64,000 nt of DNA, from contig NZ_CP138991.1 of assembly GCF_044594925.1 (NCBI RefSeq), positions 3,224,001 to 3,288,000 of the forward strand, read 5' to 3'. The notes under the pieces are model-generated. The model was not told the origin of the DNA and ran no database searches. It saw only the letters and a program-made list of their open reading frames with translations. The position numbers and the translations under genes were made by a program. Each line of letters starts with the position of its first letter. Within the stretch, counting starts at the first letter, position 1. Shown in pieces: positions 8,820 to 17,482 of this stretch. This stretch comes from Maribacter sp044594925. Lineage in GTDB: Bacteria > Bacteroidota > Bacteroidia > Flavobacteriales > Flavobacteriaceae.

Positions 8820-10166
8820 TTAGTTTTTAGATGGTGCTTGCCAATCTCTTATATCTATTTTACCGGTTACTGCTTCGCTAATAATAGATTGACGATAAGT
8901 TTTTAGTTTTTTGATTGATTCTTCTAATTTTATTCTTGAAGATGATATTTTCTCCACTTTATTATCTATAAATTGAGCAATAGCATCTTGTTCATTTTCT
9001 GGAGGAAAAAACAATGATGTATCCTTCAAAATTTTATTAGTTATACTGTAAACCTTAACTCCCTTAACTAAATTCTGTATTTGCGCTCTATAAGCGATTG
9101 AGTCAAGGAAATAAGCAACAAAACGATAATTACTTTCATCAATTAATCTGGCAATAATAGTATGATAACCTGCAAATGTTGGAATATCAGAGTTTAAATG
9201 TGTAAAATTACCTGCGCCTTCAATATCTTCTGAAGTATCTGCGAAGACAAAATCACCTTTAGATAATAAAGAACTTTCATTTGAATCTAAATAATCTTCT
9301 GAAACATATTTTAGTTTGTGAATTTCAGGATTAACTTCAAATCCATATTTAGAATGAATCTCTCCATAATTTACACAAGGTATTCCTTCATCCAATAAAT
9401 TAGATTTAGTAATAGTTAAACCTTTAGTTGTATTAAACTTGTAACGGAATTTCACAACCTTCCAATGCTCAGGAATCTCACCCAACCACTCCACACCAGA
9501 ATCCTTCATTTTGGTGTTTGGGTTTAAACCTTTGGTAACTGCTTCGTTAATGATGGCTTGGCGTTGTGCTTGTAGCTTTTTTATTAATTGCTCCTTTTTT
9601 TCTATTAAAGCATCAATAATTTTGGTTTTGTGGTCTAAGTAGTTGGCTATTTGGGTTTGTTCTTTTAATGATGGTGTCAATATTTGCATATCTTTCAAGC
9701 CTTTAATATCAATAAAAGGCTGACCAGCACCCAAAACGGAAATATCCAATTGTTCCCTAATAAGCGGAGATGACAACCAGTAAAAAACGTATTTAGAACA
9801 CAATTTATTTATTACCAACCTGATTATATTATAGCTATGAATTAACCCGACCATTTCTTCAGTAACGGACAATGATTTCCCAAAGTAATGACCTGTCCCT
9901 CCAATTAATAAATCATCCTTATTAATTCTGTAATTTTCAAATTGTTCTTTGTATTCACACCAAATCGGATTGTATGAATTAAAATCTCCTATTCTAAGAA
10001 CCTTTTCTTTCTTTCCATTATAATCCTCATCGACTTCGTTTAGAATCTGATATCCAGAACCCCTATAGACATCACTAAAAAAACCTATTTTAGCAACAAT
10101 CCAACTTTTAGGAATATCACCAATCCAATCTATACCACTATTTTTATATGACTCGTATTTTTTCAT
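8820..10166 (-). CDS. hsdS: Type I restriction enzyme, S (specificity) subunit
   Basis: 448 residues with the usual two halves. Each half starts with a conserved lead: YKNSGIDWIGDIPKSW near residue 6 and MKDSGVEWLGEIPEHW near residue 221. Each ends in a long coiled coil (IIDALIEKKEQLIKKLQAQR and a matching helix near the C-terminus). The two variable target-recognition domains between them define a bipartite sequence that cannot be predicted by eye. The ATG shares its A with the hsdM stop (TAATG). There is no spare hsdS fragment or inverted copy nearby, so specificity shuffling is not indicated. Confidence 0.95.
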   Translation of the reverse strand: MKKYESYKNSGIDWIGDIPKSWIVAKIGFFSDVYRGSGYQILNEVDEDYNGKKEKVLRIGDFNSYNPIWCEYKEQFENYRINKDDLLIGGTGHYFGKSLSVTEEMVGLIHSYNIIRLVINKLCSKYVFYWLSSPLIREQLDISVLGAGQPFIDIKGLKDMQILTPSLKEQTQIANYLDHKTKIIDALIEKKEQLIKKLQAQRQAIINEAVTKGLNPNTKMKDSGVEWLGEIPEHWKVVKFRYKFNTTKGLTITKSNLLDEGIPCVNYGEIHSKYGFEVNPEIHKLKYVSEDYLDSNESSLLSKGDFVFADTSEDIEGAGNFTHLNSDIPTFAGYHTIIARLIDESNYRFVAYFLDSIAYRAQIQNLVKGVKVYSITNKILKDTSLFFPPENEQDAIAQFIDNKVEKISSSRIKLEESIKKLKTYRQSIISEAVTGKIDIRDWQAPSKN

Positions 10167-11956
10167 TAAGCTAACAAATCATTTAAAAGTGTTGTGATGT
10201 CTTTTTCAAGGTCAACAATTTCTGCTTTAATTTCAGCAGCAGGTTGTAATCCTTTGTACTCGTAAAAATATTTGGTAAAATTAATTTCATATCCAATACG
10301 GGTTTTATCATAATCTATCCATGCTTCCGGTACGTGTGGTAGCACCTCGTTAGCGAAATAGGTTTCTATATCATCCGTTAAGGGTACATTTTCTTTATCT
10401 CGTTTTTTAGAGTCTGGTTTTGGGTTGCCTTTGCTTATTACCATTTTACCGTCTTTGTAAAGCGGTTGCTCTATGGTGAGTTGGTAAAAGCCAAAATCGT
10501 CGTTATTAAATATTTTGCAGTGCTCTGTTTCTTCAAAATTTGTATATAAGTCTAACAAAGCTGCTATATGTGCATCAGTAAACTCATTACGTTTGTTACC
10601 TAAACTCTTTTTATTAGAGCGTGCAAAAATGTGCTCGCTTTCTTCCTTCCCTTTTGCATTAGTGCCAACGACTTTACTAGCATTGCCATTTATCAATTGA
10701 ACTTTCCCTTTGCGGTTTTCAGCTTTTTTATTGGTTAAAAACCAGATATAGGTGTTAATACCTGTGTTGTAAAACAAATCTTTTGGTAAGGCTACAATAC
10801 ACTCTAGCCAATCGTTTTCTATAATCCATTTACGTATATCGCTTTCGCCACTTCCTGCATCACCAGTAAATAATGGCGAACCATTGGTAACCACACCAAT
10901 ACGAGAACCGTTGGTTTTATCCATTTTGGCAATCATATGTTGTAAGAACAATAATTGTCCGTCGCTGGTACGAGGTGTTCCTGCATAAAAACGACCTGCT
11001 GGGTTTAAGGCTTCGTTTTCTATAAAGTTTTTATCTTTTTTCCACGTGACTCCATAAGGCGGATTTGCCATCATGTAATGAAACTGCTTGCCTTGAAATT
11101 GGTCGTCTGTAAATGAGTTGCCGTGTTTTACATCGCGCGGATTTTCACCAGAAATTAAGGCTTCAGATTTTGCAATGGCGCAAGATTGTTCGTTTAATTC
11201 TTGACCATAGGTCAACATGGTTGGTTTGTTATTGGAATCTTTGCAGATTTCGTCTAGCACAAAGTTTTTTCCTAGATTCACCATACCACCTGTACCACAA
11301 GCAGGATCAAAAATGGTGCGTATAATTCCAGATTTACAAAACTCCTCTTTTTCCGGTGTAAAGATGATGGCATTCATTAACGCGATAACATCACGCGGTG
11401 TGAAATGCTCTCCTGCGGTTTCGTTGGATTGCTCGTTAGAAATACGGATTAATTCCTCGAACACGTAACCCATAGAGTGGTTGTCAATTGATTCTTGTCG
11501 TAAATCTATTTTGTTACTGGTAATAGCTTCAATCATTTCGTACAACAAACGGTTTTTTACCAGTCGTGCGATAATTTTATCGAACTGAAAGCTTTCTAAA
11601 ATGTCGCGCACTTCTGGGTTGAAACCATTTAGGTAATTATTGAAGTTAATCTCAATGTATTGTGGTTCGTCTTTTAACGAATTAAGCGTGTGCTTTGAGG
11701 TGTTGTAATAGGTTAGTCCTCCAGATGCTTTTTTGAGAATTGGGTCTAGTTTGTCTTCGCTAACCTTATCTTTAAAATCGTTGTAGCTTTTACGCACTTT
11801 CTCGTTTACGTTTTCGAGCATACAATCTAGCCTACGTATTACGACAAAAGGTAATAATACATCTCCAATTTCATTTTTCTTAAAGGCATCACGTAAAACA
11901 TCGTCTGTGATTTGCCATATGAATCCTACGTCTACTTTGTTTGTTATGGTGCTCAT
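10166..11956 (-). CDS. hsdM: Type I restriction enzyme, M (adenine methyltransferase) subunit
   Basis: 596 residues. The N-terminal HsdM_N domain begins GFIWQITDDVLRDAF. The SAM site is FDPACGTGG (216-224) and the catalytic N6-adenine motif is NPPYG (298-302). The C-terminal part ends in a helix pair (AAEIKAEIVDLEKDI). It methylates the host target and forms the M2S core used by HsdR. It is somewhat longer than the 500-530 typical of the E. coli enzymes. It is the first RM gene after the 12000-12494 gene (43 bp gap), which carries the only clear promoter in front of this train. Confidence 0.96.
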   Translation of the reverse strand: MSTITNKVDVGFIWQITDDVLRDAFKKNEIGDVLLPFVVIRRLDCMLENVNEKVRKSYNDFKDKVSEDKLDPILKKASGGLTYYNTSKHTLNSLKDEPQYIEINFNNYLNGFNPEVRDILESFQFDKIIARLVKNRLLYEMIEAITSNKIDLRQESIDNHSMGYVFEELIRISNEQSNETAGEHFTPRDVIALMNAIIFTPEKEEFCKSGIIRTIFDPACGTGGMVNLGKNFVLDEICKDSNNKPTMLTYGQELNEQSCAIAKSEALISGENPRDVKHGNSFTDDQFQGKQFHYMMANPPYGVTWKKDKNFIENEALNPAGRFYAGTPRTSDGQLLFLQHMIAKMDKTNGSRIGVVTNGSPLFTGDAGSGESDIRKWIIENDWLECIVALPKDLFYNTGINTYIWFLTNKKAENRKGKVQLINGNASKVVGTNAKGKEESEHIFARSNKKSLGNKRNEFTDAHIAALLDLYTNFEETEHCKIFNNDDFGFYQLTIEQPLYKDGKMVISKGNPKPDSKKRDKENVPLTDDIETYFANEVLPHVPEAWIDYDKTRIGYEINFTKYFYEYKGLQPAAEIKAEIVDLEKDITTLLNDLLA

Positions 11957-11999
11957 TTATTTTGTAATTCTATGTTTCATTCGTTTTAAATGATTGATT

Positions 12000-12494
12000 T
12001 TACTCAATGATAGTGCTAATTACTTTTGATATTTTTAAGCTCTTTAATAACTTAAACCGTTTATCAATTTGAATATCTCTTAATATTTGGAAACTAGATA
12101 AAAAGCTAACTTCACTATGTTCATTAAAGTTTTCAAAAGCAATGGATGTCTGAACAGGTCCTTTAGAGTAACCATCAATTGAGTAGGTTCTGTTCTTTAC
12201 AAACGGATAGACTTCAGAAATATCTAGTTTAATGCGTTCGGCAATTTCAATTGCTGATTTTTTTTGATAATACTCAGCTCTAAAAACTTTTAAATCTTCT
12301 AATAAGCTAATTAATAATTTTTGTCCGTCTTCATTAATATTATAGTAATCTCTAACCTCTGGTCCAACCATTTTACCTTCATTAGACATATACCTAATTA
12401 GATTTAAATCAAAAGCACGCATAAACTCATTTAGTAGTCCGTTTGTTCCGACTAGTTCTTTATTTCTGAAGGTTCCAAAGTTAGTTTTTTCCAT
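12000..12494 (-). CDS. Hypothetical protein leading the restriction operon (164 aa)
   Basis: 164 residues, mixed helix and strand, no membrane segment. Visible parts are GTNGLLNEFMRAFDLNLIRYMSNEGKMVG, a charged helical middle and a C-terminal LLKSLKISKVISTIIE. I do not recognise the family. It is directly upstream of hsdM and behind a promoter with an overlapping direct repeat. A role in controlling the restriction genes is plausible but not shown. Alternatively it belongs to the ATPase module upstream, 66 bp away. Confidence 0.75.
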   Translation of the reverse strand: MEKTNFGTFRNKELVGTNGLLNEFMRAFDLNLIRYMSNEGKMVGPEVRDYYNINEDGQKLLISLLEDLKVFRAEYYQKKSAIEIAERIKLDISEVYPFVKNRTYSIDGYSKGPVQTSIAFENFNEHSEVSFLSSFQILRDIQIDKRFKLLKSLKISKVISTIIE

Positions 12495-12522
12495 AATTGT
12501 AATATTCCGTTCTTTTGTTTTA

Positions 12523-12556
12523 CAAATGTAGATTTAATGTGTGCAGTTAATGTGCA
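12523..12556 (-). promoter_or_regulatory. Promoter with overlapping direct repeat before the restriction operon
   Basis: On the minus strand TACATTTG (12523-12530) matches the -7 box TAnnTTTG, about 28 bp before the start codon at 12494. Upstream are two near-identical units, TGCACATTAA (12547-12556) and TGCACACATTAA (12534-12545), which cover the -33 region where no clean TTG is seen. This arrangement suggests a regulated promoter with an operator over the -33 site. Confidence 0.5.
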
Positions 12557-12560
12557 TTGA

Positions 12561-13547
12561 TTAGAAATTAGATAAAAGAGTGTTGTCTATAAAGCCTTCG
12601 TTAAAAATTACATCAGTATCTATCGCTTTGTTTTTTTGAATGAGCTTATGAACTCTAATAGCATTGCTTAAGTGCTTATGCTTTTGGATTTCTCCAAGGT
12701 AATTGTCAATATCTTTAAATACCCAATTTCTATCTCCGTTGGTATCATTCTTTACTCTTTTATTATCAAAGGCAACAAATCCTTTATGGCTTTGTATGTA
12801 ATGATAATTGGTTAGTATCGCCCTTTCATGAAAAGTCTTAGTATCAGTTTGAGTAATTACAGAGATTTTTACACCACTTTTACTTTTAATATACTTCTTC
12901 ATTTTATTAATAATTGAATGAGCTTTACTTTTTGTAATGTTACCAGCTTTATTTTGTACAACTATCATTATATGAAAAGGCACTTCTAATGTTTGAGGAA
13001 TAATGCTATTTAAAATCGGATAAATATTGTCATCATTCTCTTCTTTATAATTTTGAACGTTTGACCATAAAAAATTATCAATAATAATGGCAGAGTTTAA
13101 TGGAGTTAATGGTTTTTCATTAAATAATTCACTCCAACAGTTTAATGTATTGTTAGTACTATCAATGCTGTAACCATAGTGATAATTTTGATCTTGAATA
13201 AATGACTCTTTTAGGCTGAACGCCAATATTCCAAACTTATCTCTGATATCTTTGGTGTCACTTTCCATTACATCTAAAATTAGTATATCATTTAAAAAAC
13301 ATTTGTATTCTTCTTTAGCTAAACTTTCAAATTTCTCTTTATCAGCCAGCAAACCAGCATTTTCTCTTTTAAAGAGAGCTTTATATAATGGATTAGATTT
13401 TATAAGATTAAAAATGTCATTTTCATCAGTGTCTAGAACAACATCACAAAACTGATCAATAATATTATATACAGTTTTATGTTCATCACTCATGACCAAT
13501 ATCTCTTCTAAGATATTTTCAGTGCAAAACAGTTTATGCGCGCCCAT
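12561..13547 (-). CDS. Uncharacterised partner of the AAA ATPase, putative effector
   Basis: 328 residues, soluble, no signal or membrane segment. The N-terminal half is helical and acidic (VYNIIDQFCDVVLDTDENDI). The C-terminal half alternates strands and helices, with HIMIVVQNK, a helix, VKISVITQTD and then TFHERAILTNYHYIQSHKGF (about 237-256). The HER...KGF arrangement faintly recalls the HDR motif of degenerate phospholipase-D-like folds; this is a weak resemblance, not an identification. The ATG shares its A with the stop of the ATPase gene (TAATG), so the two are translationally coupled. That is the usual layout of ATPase-plus-effector defence modules. No HNH, Toprim or Mrr motif was found. 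Confidence 0.8.
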   Translation of the reverse strand: MGAHKLFCTENILEEILVMSDEHKTVYNIIDQFCDVVLDTDENDIFNLIKSNPLYKALFKRENAGLLADKEKFESLAKEEYKCFLNDILILDVMESDTKDIRDKFGILAFSLKESFIQDQNYHYGYSIDSTNNTLNCWSELFNEKPLTPLNSAIIIDNFLWSNVQNYKEENDDNIYPILNSIIPQTLEVPFHIMIVVQNKAGNITKSKAHSIINKMKKYIKSKSGVKISVITQTDTKTFHERAILTNYHYIQSHKGFVAFDNKRVKNDTNGDRNWVFKDIDNYLGEIQKHKHLSNAIRVHKLIQKNKAIDTDVIFNEGFIDNTLLSNF

Positions 13548-15394
13548 TACTTTTTCTTTAAGTTGGCTTTATACATATCAACCGCTAAGTCATCTGCTAC
13601 ATTGAAAAAACCTGAACCAAATGGTCTGTCAAACTTTCCGTTTTCCATATAGTTCATAGCATATGGACCTTCGTTCTTGTCAAAATAATAAAGACCAAAT
13701 AAATTGGGGCTCTCAAGATTTAAAAATTGGGATTGTCTAATGACATATTCAGAATGCGTTTCTATAATAAACCTAATTCCAAATTCATTGAATGCAGCTG
13801 AAAACAAATCTGCAAGTTTAGATTGTAATGCAGGGTGAAGGTTTGCTTCTGGCTCTTCAATAACGATAAGTTCTTTACGATTTCTAGTAAACCTAAATCT
13901 AGAATTATTTTTGGTGTCATCAATGCTTAACGCAATCTTAAAAAGTATAGAAAATATTTGTCCCGCTCCAAATCCTTTATCAACCATATTTACCCAAGAG
14001 CCCTCTTCAACAATTTCGATTTTCGTAGCAACACCATCTATTGATTTAATCCTATAATCATCACCAATATCGAACTTTATCATCCATTCTTTAAGAAACT
14101 TACCTGCTTTACTCTGCTTACTAATTGGTCTTGTTGAGTTAGTTTTTATTAGTTCATTAATATCAGAAGAGGTATTGGTATTAATGTAAAGTCTCGTCTG
14201 ATTATTTCGGTGAGGACTTAGATGGTCTACGGAAAATAATAGAGCAAAATTAATAATTTCACCAAGTCTAAAGGCCTGAGCATTACCACCACCTACACCT
14301 GCAAGTTTGATTGATTCATCATTTTCTCTCAAGTATTTTGGAAGGACTCTTCTAATAATTCTTCCAATTGTTCTTTCGGAGGGGTGAAAATCTTCTAAAG
14401 AAAATTTTGGACGATAGGTATTAATTGATTTATCAATACTATTGTCACTTTCCAACTTTTTAATAGCAATCTTTAATTTCTTCTTCGAGTCTGAAATTTC
14501 TTGATTTAATGAAATAATTTTTTGCTTGTTTGTTTTTAATTCTTTTTCAAGATGTTTAAGTCTAATGTTCTTTATTGCTGCTTTATCTGAAGCATCTAAA
14601 TCAAATTTATCTTTAAGTATTTTATATGTAAACAAATCTATTTTAGCAGTCGGTCTAGCTTCAATATTTAAACCTTTGGAATCTAAATAATCTACAGCGC
14701 TATCTAAAGAAATATTGAGCTCTCTAAGCACTTTGTTTAACCTGAAACCAATACTCTCACCATCATTTATTTCATTCTTAGATTTAGTACTATTATCCTT
14801 TATTTTCTGTTCTGATATTCTAGTTTCAATTTGCTTGTCAAATATTTTTCTGTTTTCTAATTCTTGCTTAGCATCATTTAGCAAATTCTCTATTGTTCTA
14901 ACCAAAACCTGATCTTCTGTCCTTTGTTCAGAATCTCTATGATTATTGTTTCGTTCAATTAAAATATCATCAAACTCTAGTTGGTAATTTGATCCTCCTG
15001 TATGATAAACAATTAGTTTTGCATTGTCCTCTCTATTTACCTCTAATTTAACTAATTTACCTTTGCCATTAGTCTTATCTTCACTTGGCTGAAACTGAAA
15101 CTTGATTTGAAAATCATAATTAGAATAGTTAAAGATTAAATCTTTATTTTTAGTCCCGTAAGTTCTATTTAATGCATTATCATAACAATCTATTTTATGC
15201 TTTCTTGAATTTTCTCCATTAAAATCTAACTCGAAGTGATTACTGGAATTTATATAGTCTTCTATAATTAAAAGGGCTTTGAAAATCGTTGATTTTCCAG
15301 AATTGTTGGTTCCCGTAAAAAAAGTTATTGGTGCTAAGTCCAAATCCCAAGTGTCTTGAATTTTTCTAAAGTTGGATATTTTAATATTATTCAT
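13547..15394 (-). CDS. ABC-type AAA ATPase (AAA_15/DUF3696-like) of a candidate defence module
   Basis: 615 residues. It starts NNIKISNFRKIQDTW with Walker A GTNNSGKST (28-36). A long coiled-coil insert spans about 180-330. A signature-like GFGAGQIFSILF comes before Walker B LIVIEEPEANLHPALQ, then the His-switch FIIETHSEYVIRQS. The C-terminus (GKFDRPFGSGFFN) resembles the DUF3696 tail. There is no Toprim domain, so this is not OLD/GajA. Related ATPases act as sensors in Septu, PARIS and similar systems. Here it is followed by a coupled gene of unknown type. A housekeeping role is unlikely given its place in a mobile defence island. Confidence 0.87.
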   Translation of the reverse strand: MNNIKISNFRKIQDTWDLDLAPITFFTGTNNSGKSTIFKALLIIEDYINSSNHFELDFNGENSRKHKIDCYDNALNRTYGTKNKDLIFNYSNYDFQIKFQFQPSEDKTNGKGKLVKLEVNREDNAKLIVYHTGGSNYQLEFDDILIERNNNHRDSEQRTEDQVLVRTIENLLNDAKQELENRKIFDKQIETRISEQKIKDNSTKSKNEINDGESIGFRLNKVLRELNISLDSAVDYLDSKGLNIEARPTAKIDLFTYKILKDKFDLDASDKAAIKNIRLKHLEKELKTNKQKIISLNQEISDSKKKLKIAIKKLESDNSIDKSINTYRPKFSLEDFHPSERTIGRIIRRVLPKYLRENDESIKLAGVGGGNAQAFRLGEIINFALLFSVDHLSPHRNNQTRLYINTNTSSDINELIKTNSTRPISKQSKAGKFLKEWMIKFDIGDDYRIKSIDGVATKIEIVEEGSWVNMVDKGFGAGQIFSILFKIALSIDDTKNNSRFRFTRNRKELIVIEEPEANLHPALQSKLADLFSAAFNEFGIRFIIETHSEYVIRQSQFLNLESPNLFGLYYFDKNEGPYAMNYMENGKFDRPFGSGFFNVADDLAVDMYKANLKKK

Positions 15395-15579
15395 AAATAT
15401 TATTAAAGCATTTGGTTGGCTAATAAATAGGTTGTTAATTTTATTTTGAGGAAATGGTTTGTAAGCATATAATATTTTAAAGATATAAAACTCTTATAGA
15501 TTCTGTAAGATTAGGAGTAAACCTAAATGATGTTAGGTTTTAATAAACCCATTTTTTATACCTTCATTACTTTTGAAAT

Positions 15580-15694
15580 GGGTGTTTAATGGGTATTTTT
15601 ATAACGAAAAACACCCATAATAGGGTGTTTAAATATGTTATTTCTTCTATCAGCTAACTATAACACCCTAACTTAGGGTTAATCGTGGGTGTTA
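15580..15694. repeat. Cluster of GGGTGTT repeats beside the replication-type genes
   Basis: GGGTGTT occurs at 15580, 15623 and 15687 on the plus strand and as AACACCC at 15610 and 15662, five copies in 115 bp. A GGGTATT variant lies at 15591. Two pairs form perfect inverted repeats (15609-15630 and 15661-15694). A separate 8-bp hairpin AAACCTAA/TTAGGTTT lies at 15519-15540. The cluster fills most of the 337-bp gene-free gap between the helicase loader and the ATPase module. It could be an iteron-type origin or simply stacked terminators. Confidence 0.55.
15602..15630 (-). terminator. Terminator behind the helicase-loader gene
   Basis: Read on the minus strand, AAACACCC-TATTAT-GGGTGTTT is a perfect 8-bp hairpin followed by TT and a short T-rich tail. 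It lies about 100 bp after the loader stop codon. It overlaps the GGGTGTT repeat cluster. Confidence 0.5.
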
Positions 15695-15731
15695 CCATTC
15701 CCTTATTCTAAAGATAAAAAAGATTTACCTT

Positions 15732-16448
15732 CTATACTCTGCGACTCTTACCCTTGAAAACAACAACATTGAACATTTCGAAAATACGATCATAAACACG
15801 AGGTCCGTAGAACTCCCCTAGTTTCTTCATTGCCATTTCTACATCACCAGGATACCCCTCTTTAAAATTCATTGTGCCATGCGTTATTTTTCTTGAAAAA
15901 TAACGCTGTTCCAAGACATCTTTCATAATGTTTACCTGCCCATAATTACTAGCCAACCTTTCGGAAGCTAAATCATCAAATAAATTTGTCCCGGCATTCA
16001 TCTGCCTGAAGAACTCTTTTTTATCCAGTTGCGTGGCAGAACTCTCATATTTTTGCACTACTTCATTACAACTAAAAATCTTATATGGTTGTGACTTAAA
16101 CAGCAGCGAACATTCCTGCATTGATTTCATAATTGAGGTCTTGCCTGTTCCAAAGCCTCCAATAATTAAGAGACCTTTTTCGAATGAAGGTTTAGAAAGG
16201 TCAGACATTAGGTTATAGGATTCAAAGAACGAACTATCACGAAGTAAATAGGTGAATATTGGTTTCAAATTTTCTAAAGCGTCATCATCTTGCCAAAACG
16301 ATTTTCCGTGAAGGTCCTTGAAGTTTTTTAAAAATTGAATCCATAACTGTTGTTTGTATTCAGTAGGTGTATTTGTTTTTTCGAATGTTGAATTATCTTC
16401 TTTGGTCAATTTAAAATTATATAGATGATCTCTGACACTGTTTTTCAT
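15732..16448 (-). CDS. DnaC/IstB-like helicase-loader ATPase
   Basis: 238 residues. Walker A GGFGTGKT is at 97-104, followed by a Walker-B-like NLFDDLASE (about 155) and an arginine-rich end (GKSRRV). The arrangement fits phage and element DnaC-type loaders that put the host DnaB helicase on an origin. IstB of IS21 is an alternative, but no istA is present. It is 16 bp downstream of the initiator-like gene and next to a repeat cluster, which suggests a small replication module used after excision. Confidence 0.72.
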   Translation of the reverse strand: MKNSVRDHLYNFKLTKEDNSTFEKTNTPTEYKQQLWIQFLKNFKDLHGKSFWQDDDALENLKPIFTYLLRDSSFFESYNLMSDLSKPSFEKGLLIIGGFGTGKTSIMKSMQECSLLFKSQPYKIFSCNEVVQKYESSATQLDKKEFFRQMNAGTNLFDDLASERLASNYGQVNIMKDVLEQRYFSRKITHGTMNFKEGYPGDVEMAMKKLGEFYGPRVYDRIFEMFNVVVFKGKSRRV

Positions 16449-16464
16449 AGTATTAATTTTTATG

Positions 16465-17124
16465 TTATCTATTTGTGTCTAATGAGCTATCGTTTTTTAT
16501 GATTTTATTGCTAGCCCATACATTATCTTTCCTTGCCCAAGATTTTAATCTATTCTGTATCTCAAAAAAAGTATTCTCTTCAAATTTCATGAGACTCTTA
16601 TCCATATTTGTCTCCGACCAATACTCAAAAAAAGCATTTAAAATATCTTTTGAATAGTTGGTGTGGGAATAGATTTTTTCTTTAAAATCTACTTTACGTT
16701 CTTCTATTGTTTTATTACTTTTTTTATTGTTTTGTTTAGTTGTTGTTACTCTTTTGTTAGTTGAGTGTTCTTTCTTGGTGATTTGAAAGGTCGTTTGTTT
16801 GTTAACTGTTTTATATTCTGTTTGTCTATCTGTATAATTCACAATAGTTACCATAGTATATTGGTTTGTTGTTCTGGTAGTGATATACCCACTTGTTACG
16901 AGTTTTTTGATAGCAGTTCTTACCTGTTGAATTGAGAGGTTTAATTCTAGAGCCAGATGTTTTGTAGACGTTATAAGTTGTCCTTTTTTAACTGGTACTC
17001 CCTGCCATGATTTATCATTATAATTTACTCGTAGAATTAAGTGGATAAAAAGGCGACTAACAGTAGGATGTTGATACCATTCCCAATCAAGTATCTCACG
17101 GTGTATAATTACAAATCCTTTCAT
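16465..17124 (-). CDS. Replication-initiation-like winged-helix protein
   Basis: Start chosen at 17124 (MKGFVIIHREILDWEWY), because this leaves one base after the stop of the upstream HTH gene; a start at 17178 would overlap it. About 219 residues. The N-terminal winged helix includes GQLITSTKHLALELNLSIQ and VRTAIKKLVTSGYITTR. A lysine/threonine-rich linker and a DnaD-like helical end (FFEYWSE) follow. This layout is that of replisome-organiser proteins of Bacteroidota phages and elements. It likely works with the DnaC-like loader. Confidence 0.68.
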   Translation of the reverse strand: MKGFVIIHREILDWEWYQHPTVSRLFIHLILRVNYNDKSWQGVPVKKGQLITSTKHLALELNLSIQQVRTAIKKLVTSGYITTRTTNQYTMVTIVNYTDRQTEYKTVNKQTTFQITKKEHSTNKRVTTTKQNNKKSNKTIEERKVDFKEKIYSHTNYSKDILNAFFEYWSETNMDKSLMKFEENTFFEIQNRLKSWARKDNVWASNKIIKNDSSLDTNR

Positions 17125-17125
17125 G

Positions 17126-17413
17126 CTAATCTTGTTTAATAAGTTTAGAGAAAATATCTGTCTTCTTGTAATACACACGGTTGCCTAGGCGAAACGAGGG
17201 TAGAATCCCCTTCTTTCGCCAATTCCATAATGCTTGCTTGGAACATTTTAAGAAATTCATTGTTTCCTCAACGGTCAACAACTCTTCTTGACGGGGTCCT
17301 ATAGATGGGTGTTTTGAAATAAAGGCAGTTAACTTTTCATCAACTACAGTAACCATTTGGTCGGTTAACTCCTGAGGACTTATTGGATATAGATATACTT
17401 GTTTTGACTCCAT
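17126..17413 (-). CDS. Excisionase-type helix-turn-helix protein
   Basis: 95 residues. The C-terminal half is a MerR/HTH_17 domain: ELLTVEETMNFLKCSKQALW, then WRKKGILPSFRLGNRVYY with the wing and a final helix. Proteins of this type next to a tyrosine integrase in Bacteroidota elements usually act as excision factors or replication regulators. It is placed between the integrase-side genes and the replication module. Confidence 0.78.
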   Translation of the reverse strand: MESKQVYLYPISPQELTDQMVTVVDEKLTAFISKHPSIGPRQEELLTVEETMNFLKCSKQALWNWRKKGILPSFRLGNRVYYKKTDIFSKLIKQD

Positions 17414-17482
17414 CTGTTGCTATTTGATGAAGTAAAAATAGCTGCGTTAATAGAAAAAGTACGTCCCGTTACTTCCCGGGAT

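Noticed and set aside
8820..10166. Possible phase-variable hsdS by inversion
   Set aside because: No second hsdS fragment, no inverted repeats of the recognition domains, and no separate recombinase gene nearby.
15732..16448. IS21 IstB helper
   Set aside because: No istA transposase or terminal repeats; the neighbours are replication-type genes.
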